From positions 1 to 49,559 of the forward strand of contig NZ_JAEKKT010000175.1 in the NCBI RefSeq assembly GCF_019510245.1: 49,559 nt of DNA, written 5' to 3'. The stretch is from Streptomyces sp. (GTDB lineage Bacteria > Actinomycetota > Actinomycetes > Streptomycetales > Streptomycetaceae). This document shows positions 1 to 8,592 of the stretch, one piece after another; position 1 is the stretch's first letter; each line of letters begins with the position of its first letter. The notes beneath the pieces were generated by a model that was given only the letters and a program-made list of their open reading frames with translations, had not been told where the DNA came from and searched no databases. Both the position numbers and the translations under genes were made by a program.

Positions 1-279
1 GGCTTCCCGGTGGCGGGCGACGCCGGCAACGTCTTCCCGCCGCTGCGCCCCGACCAGATCGCGATCGGCATGCCGGCGTCGACGAACGCGGGCAACGGCT
101 ACCTGGCCCCGTCCGAGGTCACCAAGGCCCTGGACTGCCTGACGAAGAAGACCAACTGCGGCTCGTACAGCACCCACGGCACCTGGCCCGCCCTGCGCGG
201 CCTGATGACCTGGTCGATCAACTGGGACCGGTTCTCGAACTGGGAGTTCCAGAAGAACTTCGACGCGTACTTCGGCTGA
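1..279 (+). CDS. Chitinase, GH18 family, C-terminal fragment
   Basis: The frame is already open at base 1, so only the last 92 codons are present and the true start lies outside the window. The fragment contains the motif LMTWSINWD followed by an aromatic-rich tail ending DAYFG. This is the final beta-strand and helix of bacterial GH18 chitinases, where the conserved Trp closes the substrate cleft; these enzymes are secreted and cut chitin. The catalytic DxxDxDxE motif is upstream and not visible. The 3' end overlaps the convergent PAP2 gene by about 60 bp. Family assignment is good; subfamily and substrate cannot be judged from this piece. Confidence 0.85.
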   Translation, partial: GFPVAGDAGNVFPPLRPDQIAIGMPASTNAGNGYLAPSEVTKALDCLTKKTNCGSYSTHGTWPALRGLMTWSINWDRFSNWEFQKNFDAYFG

Positions 280-1105
280 GCAGCAGTCCCAGCGCCGTCA
301 GCAGGACGGTGGCCAGGCACCAGCTGGCCACCACGTCCAGCGGCCAGTGGTAGCCGCGGCGGACCAGGCCGTAGGAGACGCCGAGGACGAGCGCCGCGCA
401 GCCGGCGACGGCGGCCCGGCGGGCGGCGGCCGACGCGAGCCAGGGGAGGAGGAGCAGGGTCGCGGAGCCGTACGCGATCGCCGCCGTGGCCGTGTGGCCG
501 GAGGGGAAGTAGCCGACCGCCGGGGGCACCACGGGGGTCCCCGGCCGGGCGGTCCAGTCCTTGAGCGGCACGACGACCGCCGGGACGAGGGCCATCAGGA
601 CGGCGGCGGCCGTGGGCGGCAGCCACCACCGGTCTGTACCGGTGACACGGCCGCGCCGGGCGACGAACGCGACGACGAACACCAGGACCGGGACCGCGAT
701 CTGTACGTTCCCCAGGTCCGAGAGGAGTTCGGAGAACCGGTCCGGATGGACGAGTGCGCTGCTCAGGCGGCTGTCCAGACGGAGCAGCGGGCCGTGGGCC
801 ACGACCTGCCAGGTGATCAGCGCGAAGAGGAGGGCCGGAAGGCCCACGAGTCCCAGGAGTCCCGCGAGGGGAAGACGGAGGAAGGAGGTCGGCCGCCCCG
901 GAACAGGGGGGGTGGTTCCGGGGCGGCCGTCCGGACCGGAACGCCGCGCGCCCCGGGGGGTTTGGGGCGGGCGACCGTCCGATCGGTGAGGAGATCCGGA
1001 GCCGGAGGCACCGGTTGTGTGCGCGAGGGCACGACCAGGTCGAAGCTGGGGAGGCCCCGGCCTGAAATCGCCCACAGTCCCCTGTGGGCGGGGTGTATCT
1101 CTCAT
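218..1105 (-). CDS. PAP2-family membrane phosphatase
   Basis: Multi-pass membrane protein of the type 2 phosphatidic acid phosphatase superfamily, expected to remove phosphate from lipid phosphates at the outer membrane face. The three signature blocks are visible: K-x6-R-P (KDWTARP), PSGH, and S-x-x-x-R-R-x-x-H-x-x-x-D (SYGLVRRGYHWPLD). Hydrophobic segments alternate between them and a Ser/Arg-rich tail ends the protein. The start is uncertain. ATG 1105 gives 295 aa with a long Pro/Arg-rich, unstructured N-terminus, and the first membrane helix begins only about 75 residues in, so a later GTG is possible. A 22-bp inverted repeat lies just inside the chosen start. The 3' end overlaps the chitinase gene tail to tail. 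Confidence 0.8.
   Translation of the reverse strand: MRDTPRPQGTVGDFRPGPPQLRPGRALAHTTGASGSGSPHRSDGRPPQTPRGARRSGPDGRPGTTPPVPGRPTSFLRLPLAGLLGLVGLPALLFALITWQVVAHGPLLRLDSRLSSALVHPDRFSELLSDLGNVQIAVPVLVFVVAFVARRGRVTGTDRWWLPPTAAAVLMALVPAVVVPLKDWTARPGTPVVPPAVGYFPSGHTATAAIAYGSATLLLLPWLASAAARRAAVAGCAALVLGVSYGLVRRGYHWPLDVVASWCLATVLLTALGLLLSRSTRRSSSGTPSSRTGPS
1069..1090. promoter_or_regulatory. Perfect inverted repeat at the PAP2 gene start
   Basis: CGCCCACAG and CTGTGGGCG are exact reverse complements separated by TCCC. The repeat sits at the 5' end of the PAP2 gene. If the true start is downstream of ATG 1105 it would lie in the leader as an operator or RNA hairpin; if ATG 1105 is right it is inside codons 6-13. 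No regulator can be named. Confidence 0.4.
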
Positions 1106-1298
1106 CTGGGTAGAACCTACGGCAGGGTCCGGTGCGGCGACAGGCGGAATCGCGTCCCGCCATCCACCTCGCACACCTTCTTCACACGGCCTGACGGGGG
1201 CCGCCCCAGCCCCCCGCATCACGCCAGGTGGGAGGGGTCGGGGCGGTGGTGGCACACGGGTTCGGGTCCCTGTGGGCCTGCTGGGAGAAGCCTGTGGC

Positions 1299-2633
1299 TC
1301 AGATGCGAGCGAAGGCCTGCTCGATGATGTCGAGGCCCTCGTTGAGCAGGTCCTCGCCGATGACCAGCGGGGGCAGGAAGCGGAGCACGTTGCCGTAGGT
1401 GCCACAGGTCAGGACCAGCAGTCCCTCCTGGTGGCAGGCCTTGGCGAGGGCCGCGGTGGCCTCCGGGTTCGGCTCCTTGGTGGCACGGTCCTTGACCAGC
1501 TCGATGGCGATCATCGCGCCCCGGCCGCGGACGTCGCCGATGACGTCGAACTTCTCGGCCATGGCGGTGAGGCGGGGCTTCATGACCGCCTCGATCTGCT
1601 TCGCCTTGGCGTTGAGGTCGAGCTCCTTCATGGTCTCGATGGCCCCGAGCGCACCGGCGCAGGCGACCGGGTTGCCGCCGTAGGTGCCACCGAGCCCGCC
1701 GGCGTGCGCGGCGTCCATGATCTCGGCGCGGCCGGTCACGGCGGCCAGCGGCAGACCGCCGGCGATGCCCTTGGCCGTGGTGATCAGGTCCGGGACGATG
1801 CCCTCGTCCTCGCACGCGAACCACTGTCCCGTACGGCAGAACCCGGACTGGATCTCGTCCGCGACGAACACGATCCCGTTGTCCTCGGCGAACTGGCTGA
1901 TCGCCGGCAGGAAGCCCTTGGCCGGCTCGATGAAGCCGCCCTCGCCGAGCACCGGCTCGATGATGATCGCGGCGACGTTGTCGGCGCCGATCTGCTTGCT
2001 GATCTGGTCGACGGCCTGCCTGGCGGCCTCGGGACCGGCGTTCTCCGGCCCGGTCGGCCAGCGGTAGGCGTAGGCGACCGGGACCCGGTACACCTCCGGC
2101 GCGAACGGACCGAAGCCGTTCTTGTACGGCATGTTCTTCGAGGTCAGCGCCATGGTGAGGTTGGTCCGGCCGTGGTAGCCGTGGTCGAACACGACGACGG
2201 CCTGGCGCTTGGTGTACGCGCGCGCGATCTTCACGGCGTTCTCGACGGCCTCGGCGCCGGAGTTGAACAGCGCCGACTTCTTGGCGTGGTCACCCGGGGT
2301 GAGCTCCGCGAGGGCCTCGGCGACCTCCACGTAGCCCTCGTACGGGGTGACCATGAAACAGGTGTGGGTGAAGTCGGCCAGCTGGGCGCTCGCGCGGCGT
2401 ACGACGGCCTCGGCGGAGGCGCCGACGGAGGTCACGGCGATGCCGGAACCGAAGTCGATGAGGCGGTTGCCGTCGACGTCCTCGATGATCCCGCCGCCCG
2501 CGCGCGCGGTGAAGACGGGCAGCACCGAACCCACACCCTGCGCCACCGCGGCGAGACGGCGGGACTGCAGCTCCTGCGACTTCGGGCCGGGTATGGCGGT
2601 GACGACGCGACGCTCCTGCGGAAGTGCGGTCAT
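1299..2633 (-). CDS. gabT: 4-aminobutyrate aminotransferase
   Basis: Class-III PLP-dependent aminotransferase moving the amino group of GABA to 2-oxoglutarate, giving succinate semialdehyde and glutamate. At 444 aa it has the family's usual length. The PLP lysine is K288 in ITTAKGIAGG, the pyridine-nitrogen Asp is D259 in VFVADEIQSG, and phosphate-binding residues are in NSGAEAVENA. An AGGGAG ribosome site lies 5 bases upstream of ATG 2633. The broken aldehyde dehydrogenase at 8981-10361 is not adjacent, so a classical gabTD operon is not present. A PucR-type regulator lies about 2.5 kb away and is a candidate regulator. A 15-bp inverted repeat lies in the upstream gap. Confidence 0.93.
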   Translation of the reverse strand: MTALPQERRVVTAIPGPKSQELQSRRLAAVAQGVGSVLPVFTARAGGGIIEDVDGNRLIDFGSGIAVTSVGASAEAVVRRASAQLADFTHTCFMVTPYEGYVEVAEALAELTPGDHAKKSALFNSGAEAVENAVKIARAYTKRQAVVVFDHGYHGRTNLTMALTSKNMPYKNGFGPFAPEVYRVPVAYAYRWPTGPENAGPEAARQAVDQISKQIGADNVAAIIIEPVLGEGGFIEPAKGFLPAISQFAEDNGIVFVADEIQSGFCRTGQWFACEDEGIVPDLITTAKGIAGGLPLAAVTGRAEIMDAAHAGGLGGTYGGNPVACAGALGAIETMKELDLNAKAKQIEAVMKPRLTAMAEKFDVIGDVRGRGAMIAIELVKDRATKEPNPEATAALAKACHQEGLLVLTCGTYGNVLRFLPPLVIGEDLLNEGLDIIEQAFARI

Positions 2634-2793
2634 GGGGGCTCCCTGATGAGTGGTGCGAACCGATGCGTGCCGGGCGCGTCCCGTCCGGTTGCTCCGGTGG
2701 TGCGTTTTCGGACGCTTTCCTTCTTTCTTCGCAGGCTAGGGCCGGGGGTGGGAGGTGGGCATGCTCCATGTGGGCGTTGTCGGAGAGTGACGT

Positions 2794-2808
2794 TGTCCGT
2801 GTTGGACA
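2794..2808. promoter_or_regulatory. Inverted repeat between gabT and the ATPase gene
   Basis: TGTCC-N5-GGACA is a perfect interrupted palindrome in the 342-bp divergent gap between gabT (start 2633) and the ATP-binding gene (start 2976). It is the only clear dyad I see there, and its position suits an operator for gabT. The binding protein is unknown; the PucR-type regulator nearby is one guess. Confidence 0.35.
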
Positions 2809-2975
2809 TAGTGCGGTCGGCGGGATCGTGGCCGAGCGGTCGGCCCCTCGGCCGCGTAAGCGGTGAACTCCCCTTGCGGGGGCGTTAGATTGGCCGCTGA
2901 CGGTGGACGGAAGAACGGCTGGTCAGGGAGCGAGAGCGATGGACAGCGACGGGACGCGGGACACGCGGCGTACAC

Positions 2976-4940
2976 ATGCGAATCCTGTACCGGCCCCGGG
3001 CCGAGCAGGAACCCGAGGAGCTGCCCACCCGGCAACTGCTCAGCGGCGCCCTCATCGCCTTCCTCGTGGGGTGGCTGGTCTGGTCCCTGTTGACGCACGG
3101 GTACCTGGGGGCCTGGTGGGGTCTGCCGCTCCAGCTGCTTCTCCCCGCCTCGTGGCAGGGCGCGAACGCGACGATCTCACCGACCGCGACCCGCTTCATC
3201 TACGAGGGGTACACGTACCTGGTCGCTCTCACGATCATGCTCGTGGTCGGCAGGCTCGGCCGGTGGGGCGAGGTGTGGAGGCGGTTCGTGGCGCCCCGGT
3301 TCAGGCCCGCGATGTCCGCGGTGTCCCGCCAGGAGCCTCCGCCGCCGTCGGAGGACCCCGCGCAGTGGCCCCACCTCCGTGCCGCCGGGGCCGACGCCGC
3401 CGCCGACCGGCTTGCCGGTGAGGCGCGCAGCGGCCTGATGCGGGACGTGGACCACGCCCGGATCGCCCGCGCCTGGCAGGGCGTACGCAGCGGCCGGCAC
3501 AGCATGGCCACCTTCACCGCCGCCGTGGTCAAGGACGGCGCCGCCGCCTGCCTGCACCCCTCCGGCGAACGCGACCTGCCCGCCCGGCACGCCCGCCACG
3601 ACCTGGTCACCGGCCAGGTCCGGCTCGGCACCACGGCCGAGGACCCCCGCAACCCCTACCGGTACCGGGGCACCGGCCTCGCCCTCGGCCCCGAACTGCT
3701 CGGCACCTCGCTGCTCGCCGTCGGCCCGGCCGGCTCCGGCAAGACCGGCAGCCTGGTCCGCCCGCTCGCCGAGTCGCTCTGCCTGCACGCGCTGGCCGGC
3801 CGCGCCTCCGTCGTCGTCGTCGGCGCGGCCGGTGCCGGCCTCGGACCCGCCGACGCCTACGACGTCGTCGTCCGCATCGCCCACCCCGAGTCCGTCTACG
3901 ACCTCGACCTGTACGGCGGCACCACCGACCCCGACGAGGCCGCCGCCATAATCGCCGAGGCCCTGGTCGGCGACCTCGCCGACCCGCACCCCGGCAGCGA
4001 CAGCCGCCGCTCCACCACCGTCCTCGCCCAGCTGCTCGGCCCCTTCAGGGCGGTGCACGGCCGCTTCCCCTCCGTCCCGGAACTCCGCCAGCTCCTCGAC
4101 GGCGCCCCCGGCCCGCTCGCCGCACTCCGCAAGGCGCTGACCACGACCGGCCACGAGTCGCTGCTGCGCGAGCTGGACGCGCGGGAACGCCAGATGGGAC
4201 ACCCGGGGGACGTCGGCGCGGTCCTCGCCGACCGCATCGCGCTCCTCGACCGCCCCGCCTTCGCCGGCTTCTTCGACACCTCCGGCCAGTCCCGCCCCTT
4301 CTCGCTCAAGGCCCTCGACCACCCGGTCCGGGTCCGCATCGACCTGCCCGAGCGCGGCCACGCGGACGCCTCCCGCATCCTGGCCCGCCTGGTGCTCGCC
4401 CAGTTCACGGCGAGCGTCGCGGTGCGGGACGACCGCTCGCTCTTCTCCTGCCTGCTGCTGGACGACGCGACGGGCGTGGTGACGCCGGAGGCGGTCCGCG
4501 CGGTCCAGCGCCTGCGTTCCGCCAACGCGGGTGTCGTGCTGACCCTGCGCACCCTGGACGACGTGCCCCGCCCGCTCCGCGGCCCGCTCCTCGGGGCCAC
4601 CGGCTGCCGCATGGCCTTCGCCGGCCTCACCCCCTGGGACGGCCAGGACTTCGCCGAGGTCTGGGGCAAGGAGTGGACCGAGGCCCGGGACGTCACCGAC
4701 CGCCAGATCATCGCGGAGACCCCGGCGGGCAAGGCGCTGCACGTCGTGCGCCGGGTGATCACCGGCAAGGCGGCCACGGCACGGGCGGTCACCGTCCGGC
4801 AGGTGGAGCGCGAGCGCTGGTCGGCGTCGGAGCTGGCCCACGGGCTGCCTCCGGGCCACGCGGTCCTGTCCCTCACGACGGTCAAGGGCGAGCACGCGCC
4901 CCCGCTGCTGGTGGACCTGAGGGCCGGCGGCCGGCTCTGA
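2976..4940 (+). CDS. Membrane-anchored ATP/GTP-binding protein, coupling-protein-like
   Basis: A 654-aa protein with two hydrophobic segments near the N-terminus (about residues 24-44 and 79-98), then a soluble P-loop domain. Walker A is GPAGSGKT at residues 250-257, and the Walker B candidate is LLLDD with acidic residues 496-497. Two N-terminal helices before a large ATPase domain resemble VirD4/TraD-type coupling ATPases and the HerA-FtsK group, but no relaxase or secretion genes are nearby. In Streptomyces it is part of the conserved backbone next to gabT. The ribosome site is weak at ATG 2976. ATG 2939 has a better one but a different frame that does not give this protein. Biological role unknown. 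Confidence 0.75.
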   Translation: MRILYRPRAEQEPEELPTRQLLSGALIAFLVGWLVWSLLTHGYLGAWWGLPLQLLLPASWQGANATISPTATRFIYEGYTYLVALTIMLVVGRLGRWGEVWRRFVAPRFRPAMSAVSRQEPPPPSEDPAQWPHLRAAGADAAADRLAGEARSGLMRDVDHARIARAWQGVRSGRHSMATFTAAVVKDGAAACLHPSGERDLPARHARHDLVTGQVRLGTTAEDPRNPYRYRGTGLALGPELLGTSLLAVGPAGSGKTGSLVRPLAESLCLHALAGRASVVVVGAAGAGLGPADAYDVVVRIAHPESVYDLDLYGGTTDPDEAAAIIAEALVGDLADPHPGSDSRRSTTVLAQLLGPFRAVHGRFPSVPELRQLLDGAPGPLAALRKALTTTGHESLLRELDARERQMGHPGDVGAVLADRIALLDRPAFAGFFDTSGQSRPFSLKALDHPVRVRIDLPERGHADASRILARLVLAQFTASVAVRDDRSLFSCLLLDDATGVVTPEAVRAVQRLRSANAGVVLTLRTLDDVPRPLRGPLLGATGCRMAFAGLTPWDGQDFAEVWGKEWTEARDVTDRQIIAETPAGKALHVVRRVITGKAATARAVTVRQVERERWSASELAHGLPPGHAVLSLTTVKGEHAPPLLVDLRAGGRL

Positions 4941-5087
4941 ACACCGGGGCGCACGGGACCGTACAGTGAGGCAGAATCGATAGGGGCCGTTCATACGGGA
5001 CGGCCAAAGACCACTGCCCTCACTCACGACGCCCAGAAGCTCACGAGGCTCGCGGCGTCACGACCGAAGAGAAGATCTGACGGCCTG

Positions 5088-6656
5088 ATGCCACCGACGC
5101 TCGCCTCGCTCGTCCACCACTCCGCGCTCAAGCTGACCGTGCGCGCGGGCGAGGACCGCCTCGACGTGCCCGTGCGCTGGGCCCATGTCAGCGAACTCGC
5201 CGACCCGGTGCCGTACATGGAGGGCGGGGAACTGCTCCTGATCACCGCGCTGAAGCTGGACGCGGAGGATCCGGAGGCGATGCGCAAGTACGTGAAGCGC
5301 CTGGTCGGAGCCGGGGTGGTCGGCCTCGGCTTCGCGGTCGGCGTCAACTACGACGAGATCCCGAAGGCCCTGGTCGACGCGGCGGACCACGAGGGCCTGC
5401 CGCTGCTGGAGGTACCGCGCCGCACCCCGTTCCTCGCCATCAGCAAGGCGGTCTCGGCGGCGATAGCGGCCGACCAGTACCGGGCGGTGACGGCGGGCTT
5501 CGCCGCCCAGCGCGAACTGACCAGGCAGGCGCTGAACGCCGGCCCGGAGGGCCTGCTCGCCGCGCTCGCCGCGCAGGTGGACGGCTGGGCGGCGCTGTAC
5601 GACGCGTCGGGCGCGGTCGTCGCGACGGCACCGGAGTGGGCGGGACGCCGGGCGGCGCGCCTGACGGCGGAGGTGGAGCGGCTCAGGGAGCGCCCGGCAC
5701 CGGCGTCCTCGGTGGTCGGCGGCCCCGACAACGAGGACCGGGTCGAACTGCACTCCCTCGGCACCGGCCGCCGCCCGAGGGCCGCCCTGGCGGTCGGCAC
5801 GGCCTCGGCGCTGGGCACGGCGGAGCGTTACGCCGTCCACTCCGCGATCGCCCTCCTCACCCTCACGACGGAACGCTCCCGCTCGCTGCACGCGGCCGAG
5901 CAGCGGGTCGGGGCGGCAGTGCTGCGCATGCTGCTCGCCGGTCAGCCCGACCACGCCCGGGGAGTCGCCGGGGACCTGTACGGCGGGCTGCTCGACGCCC
6001 CGTTCCGGGTGATCGTCGCCGACGCGGGCGGTGAGCTGCTGGCCGGTCTCGCCGAGGCGGTGGAGTCGGCCGCGGCCCGTTCCGGAGAGGCGGTGCTGGT
6101 GGTGCCGGAGGGGGAGCGGCTGGTGGTGCTGGCCGCGGACGGGGGTGCGGCGGTGACCGCGTGCGTGGAGTACGCGGCGGCGCGGGAGGCCGCGCGGGCG
6201 GTGCCGGCGGAGCAGAGCGGCGGCGAGGACGACGAAGTGGTCGTCGGCCTGTCCGCCCCGTCCGGCCCGATCGCCGCGGCGGCCGCCTACAAGCAGGCCG
6301 AACAGGCGCTGTCCGTGGCCCGGCGCAGGGGCCGGGTCCTGGTCGAGCACGACCAGCTGGCGTCCGGCTCGGTCCTGCCCCTCCTCGCCGACGACGCGGT
6401 GAAGGCGTTCGCCGACGGTCTGCTCAGGGCGCTGTACGAGCACGACGCGACCGGCCGGGGAGACCTGGTGGCCTCCCTCCGGGCCTGGCTCTCCCGGCAC
6501 GGCCAGTGGGACGCGGCGGCGGCCGACCTCGGCGTCCACCGCCACACGCTCCGCTACCGGATGCGAAGGGTGGAGGAGATCCTGGGCCGCTCCCTGGACG
6601 ACGCCGACGTCCGGATGGAACTGTGGCTGGCCCTGAAGGCGACGTCCGTGGAGTAG
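5088..6656 (+). CDS. PucR/CdaR-type transcriptional regulator
   Basis: A 522-aa regulator with an N-terminal PucR domain (about residues 1-125), a middle GGDEF-like/sensor region, and a C-terminal PucR-type helix-turn-helix (about 465-520, around WDAAAADLGVHRHTLRYRMRRV). Family members sense purine, amino-acid or GABA catabolites and usually activate neighbouring catabolic genes. GABA-responsive members control gabT in Corynebacterium, so control of the nearby gabT is plausible but inferred. It stands alone on the plus strand, 147 bp after the ATPase gene, and converges on the NmrA-like gene. Start ATG 5088 begins directly with the PucR domain, preceded by a weak GAAGAG site. Confidence 0.88.
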   Translation: MPPTLASLVHHSALKLTVRAGEDRLDVPVRWAHVSELADPVPYMEGGELLLITALKLDAEDPEAMRKYVKRLVGAGVVGLGFAVGVNYDEIPKALVDAADHEGLPLLEVPRRTPFLAISKAVSAAIAADQYRAVTAGFAAQRELTRQALNAGPEGLLAALAAQVDGWAALYDASGAVVATAPEWAGRRAARLTAEVERLRERPAPASSVVGGPDNEDRVELHSLGTGRRPRAALAVGTASALGTAERYAVHSAIALLTLTTERSRSLHAAEQRVGAAVLRMLLAGQPDHARGVAGDLYGGLLDAPFRVIVADAGGELLAGLAEAVESAAARSGEAVLVVPEGERLVVLAADGGAAVTACVEYAAAREAARAVPAEQSGGEDDEVVVGLSAPSGPIAAAAAYKQAEQALSVARRRGRVLVEHDQLASGSVLPLLADDAVKAFADGLLRALYEHDATGRGDLVASLRAWLSRHGQWDAAAADLGVHRHTLRYRMRRVEEILGRSLDDADVRMELWLALKATSVE

Positions 6657-6835
6657 CCACCGGAGGCGGTTCGGCGAGTTCGCGCCGGGACCGCAGGAGA
6701 GCTACGCGTGCACGGGTCAGGTCATGCGAACGGTGTCGGCCGGCTCTCCGCCGGAGTGTCCGACACCGGCGCTCGGCATCGAGCCTCCTTGGTCGTGGTC
6801 GGTGATGAACCAGCGGCTCGATGTCTTCTCGGTCA

Positions 6836-7711
6836 TCAGGTGGTGGGCAGGTCGAAGGCCGCGCGGTTCTGTGCGATGAAGCCCTCGACGTCGAGGGGGT
6901 CGCTGCCGCCGATCGTCTTCACCAGGGCGTTGGTGCCGGCGAAGACGCCGTTGCGGTAGTCGACGGCCACGGCGAGCAGGTGCTGGATCAGGTGGTCGGG
7001 GGCGCCGCGCCCGCGCAGGATGGCGGCGAACTCGTCGAGTTCGATGGGCACGTAGGTGACCTCACGGTCCAGCGCGCGCGACATCTTCTCGGCGATCTCG
7101 TAGTGGTCGAGCTCCTCGGCTCCGTACAGCGGGTAGATCCGGCCGGCGTGCGGGGCGGGGTCCTCCAGGATGGCCGCGATCACTTTCGCCTGGTCGCTCT
7201 CCGCGATGGGGGCGTGGCGTCCGTCGGCGAACGGCAGGCGCAGTTCGCCGGTTCCGTCGGCCCAGGTGTCGATCAGCCACTGGGCGAAGAAGGTCGGGCG
7301 GATGTGGGTGACGGGGACCGGGGCGCGGTCCAGGACGCGTTCGGCGACCCAGTGCCGGCGTGCCGCGTTGCTGGCGGTGTGACGGCGGGCGGAGACCTGG
7401 GACATGTTCACGATCGCCTGGACCCCGCTCTCCTCCGCCGCCTGGGCCACGTTCGCGGTGGCGTCCATCAGGCCGGGGCGGATCGGATAGGTGAAGTACA
7501 GGGCGTCGATCCCCGTGGTTGCCCGGGCCAGGGAGTCCAGGTCGAGGACGTCGCCTTCCACGACGTCCGCTCCCAGGGCGGCGAGCCGCTCGGCGCGCCC
7601 GTCGAGGCCGCGGACGAGTGCGCGGACGCGGTGGCCGCGCTTGAGCAGGAGTTCGGTGGTCTGGCCGCCGGTCTTGCCGGTGGCCCCGATCACGAGGAGG
7701 TTGCGTTCCAT
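6836..7711 (-). CDS. NmrA-like NAD(P)-binding oxidoreductase
   Basis: A 291-aa atypical short-chain dehydrogenase. The Rossmann glycine motif is GATGKTG at residues 9-15, followed by ALVRG, where a basic residue after beta-2 points to NADP(H). The Tyr-x-x-x-Lys catalytic pair is not evident, as is usual for NmrA/QorB-type proteins that act as redox sensors or quinone reductases. GGAG lies about 8 bases upstream of ATG 7711. The gene is divergent from a TetR-family gene, with two operator-like repeats between them, the usual arrangement for a TetR repressor controlling its neighbour. The real substrate is unknown. Confidence 0.87.
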   Translation of the reverse strand: MERNLLVIGATGKTGGQTTELLLKRGHRVRALVRGLDGRAERLAALGADVVEGDVLDLDSLARATTGIDALYFTYPIRPGLMDATANVAQAAEESGVQAIVNMSQVSARRHTASNAARRHWVAERVLDRAPVPVTHIRPTFFAQWLIDTWADGTGELRLPFADGRHAPIAESDQAKVIAAILEDPAPHAGRIYPLYGAEELDHYEIAEKMSRALDREVTYVPIELDEFAAILRGRGAPDHLIQHLLAVAVDYRNGVFAGTNALVKTIGGSDPLDVEGFIAQNRAAFDLPTT

Positions 7712-7849
7712 GGTGCTGATCTCCGTTCTCGAGGCGGAGCTGGGCGGAATTCCAGCGTCAGCTGTACGCGCGGCTGCCGGGCGGGACGGGTGAGAGGCGG
7801 TGCCGCCTCCCGTCGGAGCAGGTGGCCGACATCCCCACTCCGGATAAGT

Positions 7850-7918
7850 GGGCTATCCAGCCCTTTTTTCGTCTCCGTCAGAGAACACCCCTCAGAATGG
7901 GTTGTCAAGCCCTTTTTT
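7850..7918. promoter_or_regulatory. Twin operator-like repeats and overlapping divergent promoters
   Basis: Two related blocks lie 49 bp apart at 7850-7869 and 7899-7918. Each has the form GGGYT-N4-AGCCC followed by T6, and the first is a perfect inverted repeat (GGGCTATCCAGCCC). The second overlaps TTGTCA on the plus strand (7902-7907), with TACAGT at 7923-7928, ending 7 bases before the TetR ATG. The same bases read TTGACA on the minus strand, a good -35 for the NmrA-like gene. TetR binding would therefore cover both promoters. Confidence 0.6.
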
Positions 7919-7935
7919 GGGTTACAGTGGTGGCC

Positions 7936-8592
7936 ATGACCACCAGCAGCCAAGCGCAGGCCCGGAAGCTGACCGCCAAGGGCGCGGCCACCCGCGAGCG
8001 CATCGTCAGGGCCGCCGCCGAGCTGATCTACGAACACGGTGCGCAGAACACCAACAACGAGCAGATCCGCGAGGCGGCCGGAGTCAGCGGCTCGCAGCTG
8101 ACGCGCCACTTCCCCACCAAGGAGTCGCTGGTCCGCGCGGTGCTCGACTGGCAGGCCGACGGCATCGTCGCCCGGCACCGGGCGCCGGAGCTGGGCGAGC
8201 TGGACAGCTTCGCCGCGCTGCGCCGGTGGGCCGACTCCTACATCGCCTCGCAGGACATGCTGCACGGCGGGTGCACGTTCGGCTCCCTGGCGGCCGAGGT
8301 CGTCAAGAGCGAGCCCGCCCATCGCGACGCCGTGGCCGACGGCTTCGAACGGTGGCAGGCGCTGTTCAGGCGCGGCCTGGACAGGATGCGCGAGCGCGGC
8401 GAACTGCGGGCGGAGGCCGACCCGGCGGCGCTCGCCCACCTGCTCACCGCCGCGTTCCAGGGCGGAGCTCTGCTGGACCAGGCGGCCGGCGACTCCACCC
8501 CCCTGCGCGACGCGCTGTACGGGGCGCTGGCCTACATCGAGTCGTTCGCCGTACGGCACGGACCCGACGACGGCCCGGCCACTGGCCGGTGA
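7936..8592 (+). CDS. TetR/AcrR-family transcriptional regulator
   Basis: A 218-aa repressor. The N-terminal TetR helix-turn-helix covers about residues 18-64 (RERIVRAAAELIYEHG ... VSGSQLTRHFPTKESLVRAV), and the C-terminal all-helical ligand domain resembles the YxaF/LmrA group. I chose ATG 7936 because the alternative at 7822 would translate through the operators and promoter. The promoter's -10 ends 7 bases before the ATG, so the message may be leaderless or nearly so. It probably represses itself and the divergent NmrA-like gene. The ligand is unknown. Confidence 0.88.
   Translation: MTTSSQAQARKLTAKGAATRERIVRAAAELIYEHGAQNTNNEQIREAAGVSGSQLTRHFPTKESLVRAVLDWQADGIVARHRAPELGELDSFAALRRWADSYIASQDMLHGGCTFGSLAAEVVKSEPAHRDAVADGFERWQALFRRGLDRMRERGELRAEADPAALAHLLTAAFQGGALLDQAAGDSTPLRDALYGALAYIESFAVRHGPDDGPATGR

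Noticed and set aside
1106..1405. Extending the PAP2 gene to 1405
   Set aside because: It would overlap the gabT 3' end by over 100 bp and adds only low-complexity residues.
6750..6770. Dyad GCCGG-A-GTGTC-C-GACAC-CGGC between the PucR and NmrA-like genes
   Set aside because: The 1-base loop makes it a poor RNA hairpin, and it lies between convergent genes, so neither terminator nor operator is convincing.
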